DNA of 64,000 bases from positions 186,001-250,000 of the forward strand of contig NZ_CANLEA010000001.1 in assembly GCF_947489565.1 (NCBI RefSeq). The letters run 5' to 3'. A program made the translations under genes and the position numbers. Under the pieces are notes generated by a model that saw only the letters and a program-made list of their open reading frames with translations, was not told where the DNA came from and did not search any database. Position 1 is the stretch's first letter; the number at the start of each line of letters is the position of its first letter. The DNA is from an uncultured Kordia sp. GTDB lineage: Bacteria; Bacteroidota; Bacteroidia; Flavobacteriales; Flavobacteriaceae. Positions 1-8,938 of the stretch are shown piece by piece.

Positions 1-26
1 AATAATATCTTTTTCATTCTTTGCAT
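1..26 (-). CDS. possible 5' end of a gene running off the left edge
   Basis: On the minus strand an ATG at 26 and a second in-frame ATG at 17 open a frame reading MQRMKKIL, which resembles the start of a lipoprotein or signal-peptide gene. It lies 75 bp downstream of the DUF5916 gene on the same strand. Only eight codons are visible, so this is a weak call. Bases 27-100 show nothing else. Confidence 0.25.
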
Positions 27-100
27 TTTATAACAAGGTACAATTATTTTTTAGTTCGTACTATGAAAATAAGACTAATAAATAGTATGTTATCAGAGAC

Positions 101-2500
101 TTACAGCTTTCGCAACTGATTAAAATCCAAGAAATATGTCATCTTCAACGAAATGGTATTGCTATTGTCTTGTTGTAACGTATTTTTCAAATTGGTGCCG
201 TAACTCGAATTGATTTGATTGTTAAACAAGTTCGCGCCCAACTTATAATTAAAGCTCAACTCGCTGGCTGGTGCAAATTGCCATCGCGCAATATAATCGA
301 TTGTAAAAGAGTTGAAATTATCATCAAAATCGTTTGGATCAATCGTAAAATTATTGCGAACTAAATCTCCTTGCGTATTCAGCGAAAACTGATCGTCATA
401 ATCTACCTGAATCCAGTAATGACGCACGCGAATATTCATGCTCAATTTTGAATAAATTGCATAACTCGCTTCAAATGTATTGGTGAGTTCTTGAACGCTG
501 CGTTTCCCAAAAATCAAGTCATCATCTGCACGTCCCACAAAACCAGCATTACTCGGAATATTGGTTAAATCTTGCCTAAAATTTAAGGAAACATGTTGCC
601 CAAGTTGAGCGCGCAATCCGTAACCTGCAATAAACTCGTTTGAAAAAATATCAGAGTCCAAGGTTTTCACATACACAGCATAACCTGCAAATGAAAAATT
701 CTTGTTGCTATTGGTTTGATATTCTGCAAAATATTCCAACTGCGCAGGTTTGTTAAAATGACGATCTTTGGTACGCGGTTCAAAAAAATCCTTTCGAGGT
801 TCTATATAAGCAAACGAACCAAAAACGACACTATTATTCTTCAATGTTGCATCTCCTTGAAGCTTGAAATAGGCAAATTCTTTTTCAAATAGACTGTAAT
901 AATAGCGCTGCGAATGATCGATGCCAACCGAATACTGATTGAACCATTTTTTAGGATTATTATTTTGATAATTGATGTTGGCACGAACCGAAAACTGATT
1001 GTTTCTAGGGAGAAATCCGAAGTCATTATTGTCAAACTTTTCATCATATAAATTTGCTGAAATTCCGCCTGTCCAATTGCCACTTACTTTTGACAAATAG
1101 GCAAAATACTGATGTCCGAATTCGTTTTTTTGATCGGAGAAATACTTTTGCGAAACGGCTTTTTTAACATACAAAGAATAGGTTCTGTTTTTGGTATATC
1201 CGCGGAACAGTAAGGCTGAAAAATTGCTGTCATAATCCTTTCCGCTTCGCCAAACAGAATTGTTTAAAAAGGTAATGGATGAGTTATTTTTTAAGGTTTG
1301 ATCGAGCACCAAAGCATTATAATTTGTAAACGGATTTGTCTGCACGTTTCGAAATTCATTCGTTTCCGTATTTCGAATCGTAGCTTCACTTTTGTTCGTA
1401 ATACCGTTTAAAACTCCGATAGAAAAACCTTTGGACGATTTCCCAGTGACTTTGACAAGATTAAGGATGTTAGAAGCAATCGGATTGTTTATGATTTCTT
1501 CGTTTTCGCCTAAAGAAATATTATTGATGTTGATAGGAACGCCGCCAATTCTTCGTGTGTACAAATAACCGCCTTTGTCAAAAATCTCGGTGCCTTCAAT
1601 AAAAAACTGTCGGTTTTCATTGAAACGAACTTCAAACGGAGACAAGTTAAAAATTTGATTGTCAGACAAGGCTTGACTAAAGTCTGGAATGAGCGAAACA
1701 TCTAAAGTATACGAATTGTCGTGTACATATTTTACATCCAAACCGCCGTTAAAATTGGTTTTGCTAGTTCCGTCAGGACTTTTTTCGTTCACCACAGAAA
1801 CAAAAGGCAATAACGATAAGTTTAATGGTGGCGTAATTTTTGGCAAACCTTCTAATGTCCCAAATTGGTTTAAATATCCATCAACTTCAGGCTTTATAGG
1901 ACTCCAATATGATTCTTCGTTCAATTTTGTGGAGACTCTTTGAAAATTGATTTTGAAATTGTCCATGGCTTCTTTAGGAAATCGAATACTATTGAACGGA
2001 ATTTTAAATTCTGCAATCCATTTGTCATCATACAATTTTACAGCACTGTTCCAAACTACATTAAAGTTTCCATAGGAATCGTTCTGACTCAATTTTATAT
2101 CGGTTTGCACATTGGCTGCTGTAATGGTAAAATCGTATCCTTCACGCGTTTCGCCAAAAGGATCAATCTGCAAGGCAAAAATATCTGCATTTCCTGTATT
2201 GTCACGCGCGCTTAATTGACTGCTAATTTCATCTTTGCTTTCTACATGCATGATTCCCAAAACATACAAATAGCTTTCATCGTACAATACTGCAATTTCC
2301 GTTTTGCGTGCAGAAGGCTTTCCGTTATCAGGTCGTGTTTGTGTAAAATTGCCAATTTCGGCATACTGTTTCCAATCCGTTTCATCGGCAATACCGTCAA
2401 TAGTAATTGGAGAAGAAACTTTATGAATTTGAATAGATCGTTGTGCGTATAAAGACACGCTACAGAATAAGAAAGTATAAAAAATAATAAAATGTCGCAT
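101..2500 (-). CDS. DUF5916 / CBM9-like outer-membrane protein
   Basis: A 799-residue protein with a signal peptide (MRHFIIFYTFLFCSVSLYAQ). Residues about 25-210 match the carbohydrate-binding family 9-like domain typical of DUF5916 proteins (PITIDGIADETDWKQ, then alternating strands with EIAVLYDESYLYVL). The rest is rich in alternating aromatic strands and ends in MTYFLDFNQLRKL, as expected for a C-terminal beta-barrel in the outer membrane. Substrate is unknown; the family is common in Bacteroidetes and has no firm function. It is transcribed divergently from a histidine kinase/regulator operon, and GTTAA boxes at 11-bp spacing lie just upstream, so I infer that this regulator controls it. 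ATG start chosen because it opens the signal peptide. Confidence 0.85.
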   Translation of the reverse strand: MRHFIIFYTFLFCSVSLYAQRSIQIHKVSSPITIDGIADETDWKQYAEIGNFTQTRPDNGKPSARKTEIAVLYDESYLYVLGIMHVESKDEISSQLSARDNTGNADIFALQIDPFGETREGYDFTITAANVQTDIKLSQNDSYGNFNVVWNSAVKLYDDKWIAEFKIPFNSIRFPKEAMDNFKINFQRVSTKLNEESYWSPIKPEVDGYLNQFGTLEGLPKITPPLNLSLLPFVSVVNEKSPDGTSKTNFNGGLDVKYVHDNSYTLDVSLIPDFSQALSDNQIFNLSPFEVRFNENRQFFIEGTEIFDKGGYLYTRRIGGVPININNISLGENEEIINNPIASNILNLVKVTGKSSKGFSIGVLNGITNKSEATIRNTETNEFRNVQTNPFTNYNALVLDQTLKNNSSITFLNNSVWRSGKDYDSNFSALLFRGYTKNRTYSLYVKKAVSQKYFSDQKNEFGHQYFAYLSKVSGNWTGGISANLYDEKFDNNDFGFLPRNNQFSVRANINYQNNNPKKWFNQYSVGIDHSQRYYYSLFEKEFAYFKLQGDATLKNNSVVFGSFAYIEPRKDFFEPRTKDRHFNKPAQLEYFAEYQTNSNKNFSFAGYAVYVKTLDSDIFSNEFIAGYGLRAQLGQHVSLNFRQDLTNIPSNAGFVGRADDDLIFGKRSVQELTNTFEASYAIYSKLSMNIRVRHYWIQVDYDDQFSLNTQGDLVRNNFTIDPNDFDDNFNSFTIDYIARWQFAPASELSFNYKLGANLFNNQINSSYGTNLKNTLQQDNSNTISLKMTYFLDFNQLRKL

Positions 2501-2556
2501 TTGATTGATGAGTTGATTTTACAATGCAAATGTGAAGAAGTCGCTTAGATAAACAG

Positions 2557-2681
2557 GTTAAACCGAAGTTAACGAGGAGTTAAGGTGTTTTTTAACATAA
2601 AAGGAAGTTCTGTTAACATAGAATGAGAAACTCAGTAAAACCAATAGTTTTCAGCGTTTTTTAGGTTAATGATCGGTTAAC
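2557..2681. promoter_or_regulatory. array of GTTAA boxes at 11-bp spacing (putative OmpR-type operator)
   Basis: GTTAA begins at 2557, 2568 and 2579 (exactly 11 bp apart), TTTAA at 2591, GTTAA at 2612, and GTTAA at 2665 and 2676 (11 bp again). Direct repeats with 10-11 bp period are the usual binding pattern of OmpR/PhoB-family dimers. The left cluster sits upstream of the DUF5916 promoter and the right pair just upstream of the kinase promoter. The likely ligand, by inference, is the regulator at 4170. Confidence 0.6.
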
Positions 2682-2717
2682 GATGTTGTTTTTTATGGCT
2701 ACAAATGCCCGAATGAC

Positions 2718-2725
2718 TACTTTTG
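2718..2725 (+). promoter_or_regulatory. -7 box TACTTTTG of the kinase operon
   Basis: An exact match to the Bacteroidetes TAnnTTTG -7 element, about 48 bp before the kinase start codon. No TTG lies at the expected -33 distance, which fits an activator-dependent promoter with the GTTAA pair at 2665/2676 lying at about -67 and -56. Confidence 0.5.
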
Positions 2726-2772
2726 AAATGTTGAAACTGCAAAATCAGTAAACAACCAACAATAACCATTGA

Positions 2773-4170
2773 ATGAAAAATAAAATTACCATATTAATTA
2801 TTGCGTCCATTGCTACTGTAATTGCTTTATCAGGAATTCAAGCATATTTGGTAGAAAGTGCATATCAACTTAAAAAGACTGCATTTCTACAAGAAACCAA
2901 TGATGCAATTTCGGATATAGACAATCATCCCGAATTGGATTCATTAATGGATGTTTTGGCAGAAGATTTACGTGATAATTTGGGTGATTATAAAAACGAA
3001 CGTATCACCAAACCTGAAGTCATTCAAAAATTACGCATCAAAAGCGATAGTATCAACATACCATACATGCAACGTTATGATAAAGAATTGAAAACTATAG
3101 ATTTAGGTTATAAAATTCGTTACAAGCGAGAAATATCAAGTGTTGTACTATTTAATGGAAAGCAAACGGATACTATTTTTCCAATTCCAACTATAAAAGA
3201 TGGTGCTATTTTGGGAGAAAAATTTGATAATAAAGATTCACACACTATCAAAACATCGCGCACGTTTACAGAGTTTAGTTATTATGTGACTGGTGAAAAT
3301 GATAGTATTTATAGTAAAGCACTCGATGTAGAAATAAAAACGAAAGATATTATTTTAATTACCGATTGGAAAAGTATCGTATTTCGTCGTTTGGCAACCT
3401 TATTAGTCTGTGCAGTATTGCTCTTTTTATTTGTGGTCGGATTGTTCTATTATTCAATTAAAACACTCATTAATCAGAAGAAAATTACGGAAGTCAAAAC
3501 AGATTTCATCAACAATATTACACACGAATTAAAAACGCCGCTGGCAACGTTAGGAGTCGCTTCCAAAAGTTTAAAAAACAAGGAAATTCGAAATTCTGCG
3601 GAAGCGTTTGACCATACTTTAAATATTGTAGACCGACAGAATACGCGTTTGCAAAAACTCATTGATCAAGTGTTGACAAATAGTTTGAGCGCCAATGATA
3701 TTGTATTGTCGAAAGATACTGTGGTAGATAATGAATACTTTGAAGATTTAATTGCCGATTTTAAACTGTCAACACAACAGCGACACTTAAGTATTATTAA
3801 TAATGTATGTGCCGAAGAAGTATTGTTGCGTATTGATACATTTCACTTTACCACTGCGCTTTTCAATATTTTGGAAAATGCGGTAAAATACGGAAACGAT
3901 CAAACAGAAATTATCATAGAAACATCGCTGAAAGGCAATGAATATAAAATTGAAATTACGGATAATGGAGTCGGAATTGCCACCGAAGATATAGCACAGA
4001 TTTTTGATAAATTTTACAGAGTTAGCCACGGAAATGTACACAATGTAAAAGGACTCGGACTCGGATTGTACTATACAAGCCAGATTGTAAATGCACACAA
4101 AGGAAAAATTTCAGTGCAAAGCGAATTAGAAAAAGGAACCACTTTTATCATATTAATACCAATTAACTAA
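2773..4170 (+). CDS. sensor histidine kinase
   Basis: A 465-residue membrane kinase. A transmembrane segment spans residues about 5-27, a periplasmic sensor region runs to about 200, and a second helix (LATLLVCAVLLFLFVVGLFY) follows. The H-box NNITHELKTPLATL near residue 250 carries the phosphorylated His; the ATPase domain shows the N box (NILENAVKYG), G1 (DNGVGI) and G2 (GLGLGLYY). The stop overlaps the ATG of the OmpR-type regulator by one base (TAATG), so the two are translationally coupled. The stimulus is not evident; the DUF5916 gene opposite suggests envelope or nutrient sensing. Confidence 0.93.
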   Translation: MKNKITILIIASIATVIALSGIQAYLVESAYQLKKTAFLQETNDAISDIDNHPELDSLMDVLAEDLRDNLGDYKNERITKPEVIQKLRIKSDSINIPYMQRYDKELKTIDLGYKIRYKREISSVVLFNGKQTDTIFPIPTIKDGAILGEKFDNKDSHTIKTSRTFTEFSYYVTGENDSIYSKALDVEIKTKDIILITDWKSIVFRRLATLLVCAVLLFLFVVGLFYYSIKTLINQKKITEVKTDFINNITHELKTPLATLGVASKSLKNKEIRNSAEAFDHTLNIVDRQNTRLQKLIDQVLTNSLSANDIVLSKDTVVDNEYFEDLIADFKLSTQQRHLSIINNVCAEEVLLRIDTFHFTTALFNILENAVKYGNDQTEIIIETSLKGNEYKIEITDNGVGIATEDIAQIFDKFYRVSHGNVHNVKGLGLGLYYTSQIVNAHKGKISVQSELEKGTTFIILIPIN

Positions 4171-4886
4171 TGCAAAAAACCAAAGTTTTACTCGCAGAAG
4201 ACGATTATGATTTCGGAAGTATTTTAAAACAATACTTAATGATTCACAATTTTGAGGTCACTTGGGCAAAAGACGGTCAAGAAGCTTTTGCGCTTTTTAC
4301 AGCGGATGAACATCAACAAGAACAAGCATTTGATATTTGTGTATTTGATGTGATGATGCCAAAGCTAGACGGTTTTTCATTGGCAGAAAAAGTGATTCAA
4401 CACAACCCAGAAATTCCCTTCATCTTTTTAACCGCTAAGAAGATGAAAGAAGATAAAATACGAGGACTAAAACTCGGAGCCGACGATTATATCGTCAAAC
4501 CATTTGAAGCAGATATTTTAGTATTACGCTTACAAAACATATTGAAACGAGCTCAAAAAATGATCATTTCATCAAAAAACGAACAGCAATATGCCATCGG
4601 GAAATATGTTTTTGACACCGTAAACTATCAATTGAAATTCAATGGAGAAACACAGCGAATTACTGAGAAAGAAGCGCAACTTATTCAGTATTTCTACGAT
4701 CACAAAAACCAAATGATAAAACGAGAAGACGTTCTTGAAAATGTTTGGGGAAATGATGATTTCTTTTCGGGAAGAAGCATGGACGTATTCATTAGCCGAC
4801 TCCGGAAATATTTTAAGAAAGATTCTACAATTGCCATTGAAAGTACACGTGGCGTGGGATTGACTTTTAAAATCATCACAAATTAA
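4170..4886 (+). CDS. OmpR/PhoB-family response regulator
   Basis: A 238-residue protein: receiver domain with acidic pair D11/D12, phosphoacceptor D60 (VFDVMMPKLDG) and the conserved Lys of IVKPFEAD; C-terminal winged helix from about 140 (ITEKEAQLIQYF ... SMDVFISRLRKYF). It is coupled to the preceding kinase by a 1-bp overlap. The winged-helix class binds tandem direct repeats, matching the 11-bp-spaced GTTAA boxes at 2557-2681 and the further pair at 8871-8886. All catalytic residues are present. Confidence 0.93.
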   Translation: MQKTKVLLAEDDYDFGSILKQYLMIHNFEVTWAKDGQEAFALFTADEHQQEQAFDICVFDVMMPKLDGFSLAEKVIQHNPEIPFIFLTAKKMKEDKIRGLKLGADDYIVKPFEADILVLRLQNILKRAQKMIISSKNEQQYAIGKYVFDTVNYQLKFNGETQRITEKEAQLIQYFYDHKNQMIKREDVLENVWGNDDFFSGRSMDVFISRLRKYFKKDSTIAIESTRGVGLTFKIITN

Positions 4887-4917
4887 GAATTAAAAATTCA
4901 TCAAAAAATTAGAAAAC

Positions 4918-6264
4918 ATGCAAAAAATATTCATAACAACCGTTTTTATACTTGCGTTTTTGGTTGGAAATGCACAAACAACACCAGAACCGCCAACGCC
5001 ACCATCTACGAGTTCAAGCTCAAGCTCAAGTTCATCATCGACCTATAGTAGTTCATCAACAAGTAGTGATTCTAATGAAAGCACTTCAATTTCTATTAGT
5101 CATACCGAAGATGATTATAAGCTTCGTGCGCGTTTTCCAAAAAATAGATACCAAAAGCTTAAAAATTTAATTGAAGAAACCTTAGGTGGAAAAAATATGG
5201 ATATCGGATCAGGATATTCTAAATGGAGTAGCGATGAAAAGGTATATTATGTAAAACTTACCAAAAAAAGTTTGCGTATTTCTTTAGATCTGAATGTAGC
5301 TTCTCCTGAATTGGCTGAGAAATTTGAAAATCTAGGAAAAGATATTAAAATTATTGTTTCGGGAAGTTCTGTAAAAGTAGAGAAGGAGCGTATGCAACGT
5401 GAAGCTGATCGTATGCGAACAGAAGCAGAGCGTATGAAGCGTGAAGCAGTACGTTTGGAAAGACAATACCAACGTGAGTCAGAACGTATTGAGCAACAAG
5501 CAAAGCGTGAGTTAGAACGTGCAAAAAGAGAGGAACACCGTAAAAAAGAGCAATTGGAACGCGAGGCAAAACGTATGGAACGTGATGCAAAACGCATTGA
5601 GCGCGAAGCAAAGCGTGTAGAACTCGAAGCAAAACGTTTGGAAGAAAAAGCACGTCACAAAGGTGGCGTGAGTAGCTACATCAAACGCTTATTAGAAGAT
5701 CCAAAAACAAAATATACATCAATTTCTTCTGGTTCAAATCTTAATTGGATTTGGCCAGAAGTGCAAGAAAATTTATTGACTTCGTTGCAAAAAGACAATT
5801 TGATCAAATCTACTTCCGAAGTCATATTTACCAGCGAAAAAGATCATATGTATGTAAACGGAGCAATACTTGCCGAAGCACAATATGAGAAGTATTTACA
5901 GATGTTTCGTAAAGCAGGAATCCAATCGAATGCGGATTTTTCATTTTACAAAAAAGGAGATCATATTGTGGTCATTGGTTTAAATGCTAAAATTAAAAAG
6001 GTATTTAATGATTTGCATAAAAAAGGCTATATCGCTTCTACGGATGAAGCTGTAAAACTATTAATTGATGGAGATAAGATTACTCAAAACGGACAAAAAC
6101 TGACTTCAAATTTGGTAGCTACTTACAATGCAATTCTCCGTGACAACGGAATCATTCCAGCGCCAGGAAAATATATTGAAATGAAAGAAGCAGGAAGCTA
6201 TCGTTTGGGATATAGTTTGGGAAGCAAAGGAATTATAGGAACTTGGATTGAAGAAGATAGATAA
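4918..6264 (+). CDS. secreted protein with Ser-rich linker and long charged helix
   Basis: A 448-residue protein of unknown function. A signal peptide ending in VGNAQ is followed by a Pro/Ser-rich low-complexity stretch (about 22-60), a small globular region (about 65-150), and then about 90 residues of a heptad-like repeat based on REAKRxE (about 155-245), which should form a long charged alpha-helix or coiled coil. A C-terminal globular part (about 250-448) contains a duplicated-looking pattern around YEKYLQMFRKAGI and KVFNDLHKKGYI. It begins 31 bp after the regulator gene and probably shares its transcript, so it may be an output or partner of that system. A perfect palindrome directly after the stop probably ends the operon. 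Confidence 0.75.
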   Translation: MQKIFITTVFILAFLVGNAQTTPEPPTPPSTSSSSSSSSSSTYSSSSTSSDSNESTSISISHTEDDYKLRARFPKNRYQKLKNLIEETLGGKNMDIGSGYSKWSSDEKVYYVKLTKKSLRISLDLNVASPELAEKFENLGKDIKIIVSGSSVKVEKERMQREADRMRTEAERMKREAVRLERQYQRESERIEQQAKRELERAKREEHRKKEQLEREAKRMERDAKRIEREAKRVELEAKRLEEKARHKGGVSSYIKRLLEDPKTKYTSISSGSNLNWIWPEVQENLLTSLQKDNLIKSTSEVIFTSEKDHMYVNGAILAEAQYEKYLQMFRKAGIQSNADFSFYKKGDHIVVIGLNAKIKKVFNDLHKKGYIASTDEAVKLLIDGDKITQNGQKLTSNLVATYNAILRDNGIIPAPGKYIEMKEAGSYRLGYSLGSKGIIGTWIEEDR

Positions 6265-6298
6265 TATAAAGTCAGAAGTAATTACTTCTGACTTTATA
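6265..6298. terminator. 34-nt perfect palindrome, bidirectional terminator
   Basis: TATAAAGTCAGAAGTAA followed by its exact complement (centre between 6281 and 6282) starts at the base after the stop of the coiled-coil protein and lies 13 bp from the stop of the convergent small peptide gene. A/T-rich flanks on both sides fit a two-way terminator. Confidence 0.75.
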
Positions 6299-6311
6299 AA
6301 ATAAAATTTTT

Positions 6312-6488
6312 TTAAGATTGTGGATTGTTATTTAAAGGATCCTCTTTCTTTACCTTACACATCCATGGACATTTTGTTGGAGGTATACTTTGAATTGCAT
6401 TAGCTCCACCAACGAGAGCAATACTAGTCTCTAATTTTGAAACAACTTTTTTGTTAAGTTTTAATGATTTAAGATTTCTTTTTTTCAT
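6312..6488 (-). CDS. GG-leader (class I lanthipeptide-like) precursor peptide
   Basis: A 58-residue ORF that is easily missed: ATG at 6488, stop at 6312. The N-terminus MKKRNLKSLKLNKKVVSKLE is nearly the same as the leaders at 22.0-22.5 kb, followed by a double glycine (VGG, residues 26-28) and a short core with two Cys (KCPWMC, residues 39-44). It fits the Bacteroidetes natural-product precursor/class I lanthipeptide leader family (LxLNKKxVSxLE...GG). No LanB, LanC, radical-SAM or C39 peptidase gene lies in the window, so modification and export must be encoded elsewhere. It is shorter and has fewer Cys than the other copies. Confidence 0.75.
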   Translation of the reverse strand: MKKRNLKSLKLNKKVVSKLETSIALVGGANAIQSIPPTKCPWMCKVKKEDPLNNNPQS

Positions 6489-6587
6489 GTTAAAAGTTTT
6501 AAAATTTATTTTGTTAAAGTAGAAAGAAAGGAAATATTTACAAAAAAACTTATGAAATTTTCTCTTTTAACATGAAAATCAAACACG

Positions 6588-7799
6588 CTATTGAAGCTCC
6601 TCATAATCAGGATACAAAAAGTTGTTGTATGGAAAACGAGTTACATGAATTTCGCGCACTACATTATATACTTTGCGTTTAAATTCATCTAAGTTTTCTT
6701 TATTAATAGCAGAGATAAATAAAACCTTTTCTGCAGATGAGCTCATCCATGTTTTTTTCCAGTCTTCTAATGTATAATGTGCTTTGGTTTTTTCGGTAAT
6801 CAAATCATCACTAGCAATAGTTTCATGCGTATATGCATCAATTTTATTGAAGACCATTACTGTTGGTTTGTCTGCACTTTTAATTTCACTCAAAATCTGG
6901 TTGACAGAAGCAATATGATCTTCAAAATTAGGATGAGAAATATCTACAACATGCAACAATAAATCAGCTTCGCGAACCTCATCAAGTGTACTTTTAAAAG
7001 AATCGACTAATTGTGTAGGCAACTTTCGGATGAATCCTACAGTATCACTTAATAAAAAAGGTAGATTTCCAATCACAACTTTACGAACGGTAGTATCTAG
7101 CGTAGCAAACAATTTGTTTTCGGCAAATACATCACTTTTACTAATTACGTTCATTAAGGTAGATTTCCCAACATTGGTATATCCTACCAAAGCCACACGA
7201 ATCAGTGCGCCTCTATTTCCACGTTGCACGGCCATTTGTTTGTCAATCGTTTTCATCTTTTTTCGAAGCAACGAAATTTTATCACGTACAATACGTCTAT
7301 CGGTTTCAATCTCTGTCTCTCCTGGTCCACGCATTCCAATTCCTCCTCGTTGACGTTCCAAGTGAGTCCATAATCCTGTTAATCGTGGTAACAAATATTG
7401 ATATTGCGCCAGTTCTACCTGTGTACGTGCGTAACTTGTTTGTGCACGTTGCGCAAAAATATCTAAAATCAATCCGGTTCTATCAATAATCTTACATTTC
7501 AGCAAACGTTCAATATTTCGCTGTTGTCCCGGAGACAATTCATCATCAAAAATTACAGAACCAATTTCATTCGCATTCACAAACTGCTCTACTTCTTCCA
7601 TTTTTCCTGTTCCAATAAATGTCTTTGGATTCGGAATATCAATCTTCTGTGTAAAACGTTTTACAACTTCACCGCCTGCAGTATATGTCAAAAACTCAAG
7701 CTCGTCCAAATACTCTGTTGATTTGGCTTCATCCTGATCTTTTGTAATTACTCCTATAAGTACAGTGCGCTCGTAAGCAATAGTTTTCTTCTCTAACAT
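6588..7799 (-). CDS. hflX: GTPase HflX
   Basis: A 403-residue ribosome-associated GTPase; family members split stalled or hibernating ribosomes. N-terminal HflX domain with the glycine-rich loop (RGGIGMRGPGETEIETDRR, about 150-170), coiled coil, then the G domain: G1 GYTNVGKS, G3 DTVGF, G4 NKID, with SAINKEN as G5. Length and order match the family. It is monocistronic by spacing, with a divergent neighbour at 7885. Confidence 0.96.
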   Translation of the reverse strand: MLEKKTIAYERTVLIGVITKDQDEAKSTEYLDELEFLTYTAGGEVVKRFTQKIDIPNPKTFIGTGKMEEVEQFVNANEIGSVIFDDELSPGQQRNIERLLKCKIIDRTGLILDIFAQRAQTSYARTQVELAQYQYLLPRLTGLWTHLERQRGGIGMRGPGETEIETDRRIVRDKISLLRKKMKTIDKQMAVQRGNRGALIRVALVGYTNVGKSTLMNVISKSDVFAENKLFATLDTTVRKVVIGNLPFLLSDTVGFIRKLPTQLVDSFKSTLDEVREADLLLHVVDISHPNFEDHIASVNQILSEIKSADKPTVMVFNKIDAYTHETIASDDLITEKTKAHYTLEDWKKTWMSSSAEKVLFISAINKENLDEFKRKVYNVVREIHVTRFPYNNFLYPDYEELQ

Positions 7800-7884
7800 A
7801 AATAAAATTAAAAGACAAAGTTACACATTTACTTTTTTGATTTTAGTACTTTTATATTTTATTAAATACACTTTTATAGCACTT

Positions 7885-8847
7885 ATGGAGAAAAAAGAGA
7901 CGATTCGAAAATATCACACAGTAGCATTTTATAATCTTGAGAACTTATTTGATACTGAAGATGATAAATACATTCTTGACAATGATTTTTTACCTGAATC
8001 AGATCGTAATTGGACTCCAAAACGTTATGAAAAGAAAATCTACAAGCTTGGTTCTGCTATTTCAAGTTTAGGACCAGAAGATGCGCAAAATGCTCCTGTA
8101 TTAATAGGCGTTGCTGAGGTAGAGAATAAAAAGGTGTTGAGTGATTTGATAGCATCAAAACAACTGGAAGAATACAATTATGATTTTGTGCACTACAACT
8201 CGCCTGACGAACGCGGTATTGATGTCGGTTTATTGTACCAAACGGAGTACTTTGAAGTCATAACGTCAGAATCTATTCCTATCTTATTATATGATGAAGA
8301 AGGAAATCGCGATTTTACACGAGATACATTATATGTAAAAGGATTATTAAACAATGAGCCCATTCACATATTTGTCAATCATTGGTCTTCACGAAGAGAC
8401 GGAGCAGATGAAACGGCTCACAAACGTATCAAAGCAGCAGAAGTAGTACGCGAGAAAATAAATTACATTCAAACAGAAGAAGAAGATCCTCATATCATTA
8501 TTATGGGCGATTTTAATGACGATCCTACTAGTAAAAGTATTCAGCAATATTTAATGGATACGGATTTGTACAATCCGATGGAAAAATTATTGACTATATA
8601 TAAAGGTAGTCTAAACTACAAAGGAGAATGGAATTTGTTTGATCAAATCATTTTCACAACCAATTTCTTCGATTATAAAAAAAATACACACAGTTTTGCG
8701 TCTGCAGATATTTTTGACGATCACTTTTTAACACAGTGGAAAGGAAAGTACAAAGGCAATCCTTTTAGAACCTATGCAGGTAGAAAATATTTGGGTGGTT
8801 ATAGTGATCACTTTCCTGTTTACATAAGATTAAAATTTAACGCCTAA
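7885..8847 (+). CDS. endonuclease/exonuclease/phosphatase (EEP) family protein
   Basis: A 320-residue EEP-fold enzyme with the metal and catalytic motifs FYNLENLFD, GVAEVEN, MGDFNDDP and GYSDHFPV. No signal peptide is visible, so it is probably cytoplasmic; members cleave phosphodiester or phosphomonoester bonds and the substrate cannot be told. An upstream in-frame ATG at 7837 would add a hydrophobic 16-residue extension, but a TTG...TATATTTT promoter-like pair at 7835-7860 overlaps it, and the ATG at 7885 starts just before the conserved domain, so I chose 7885. Confidence 0.85.
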   Translation: MEKKETIRKYHTVAFYNLENLFDTEDDKYILDNDFLPESDRNWTPKRYEKKIYKLGSAISSLGPEDAQNAPVLIGVAEVENKKVLSDLIASKQLEEYNYDFVHYNSPDERGIDVGLLYQTEYFEVITSESIPILLYDEEGNRDFTRDTLYVKGLLNNEPIHIFVNHWSSRRDGADETAHKRIKAAEVVREKINYIQTEEEDPHIIIMGDFNDDPTSKSIQQYLMDTDLYNPMEKLLTIYKGSLNYKGEWNLFDQIIFTTNFFDYKKNTHSFASADIFDDHFLTQWKGKYKGNPFRTYAGRKYLGGYSDHFPVYIRLKFNA

Positions 8848-8870
8848 CCTTTATTTTTTTCAACTAAAGT

Positions 8871-8886
8871 GTTAAAGTAAAGTTAA
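8871..8886 (+). promoter_or_regulatory. paired GTTAA boxes, 11 bp apart, before the adhesin operon
   Basis: GTTAA at 8871 and 8882, about 55-70 bp before the start codon, with the same 11-bp spacing as the array at 2557-2681. This may be a second target of the OmpR-type regulator at 4170. Two boxes alone could occur by chance in AT-rich DNA. Confidence 0.35.
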
Positions 8887-8938
8887 GTTTATATTTTTTT
8901 ACTATTTTTAGGGCTACTAACTATTAACCAACTTTTTT

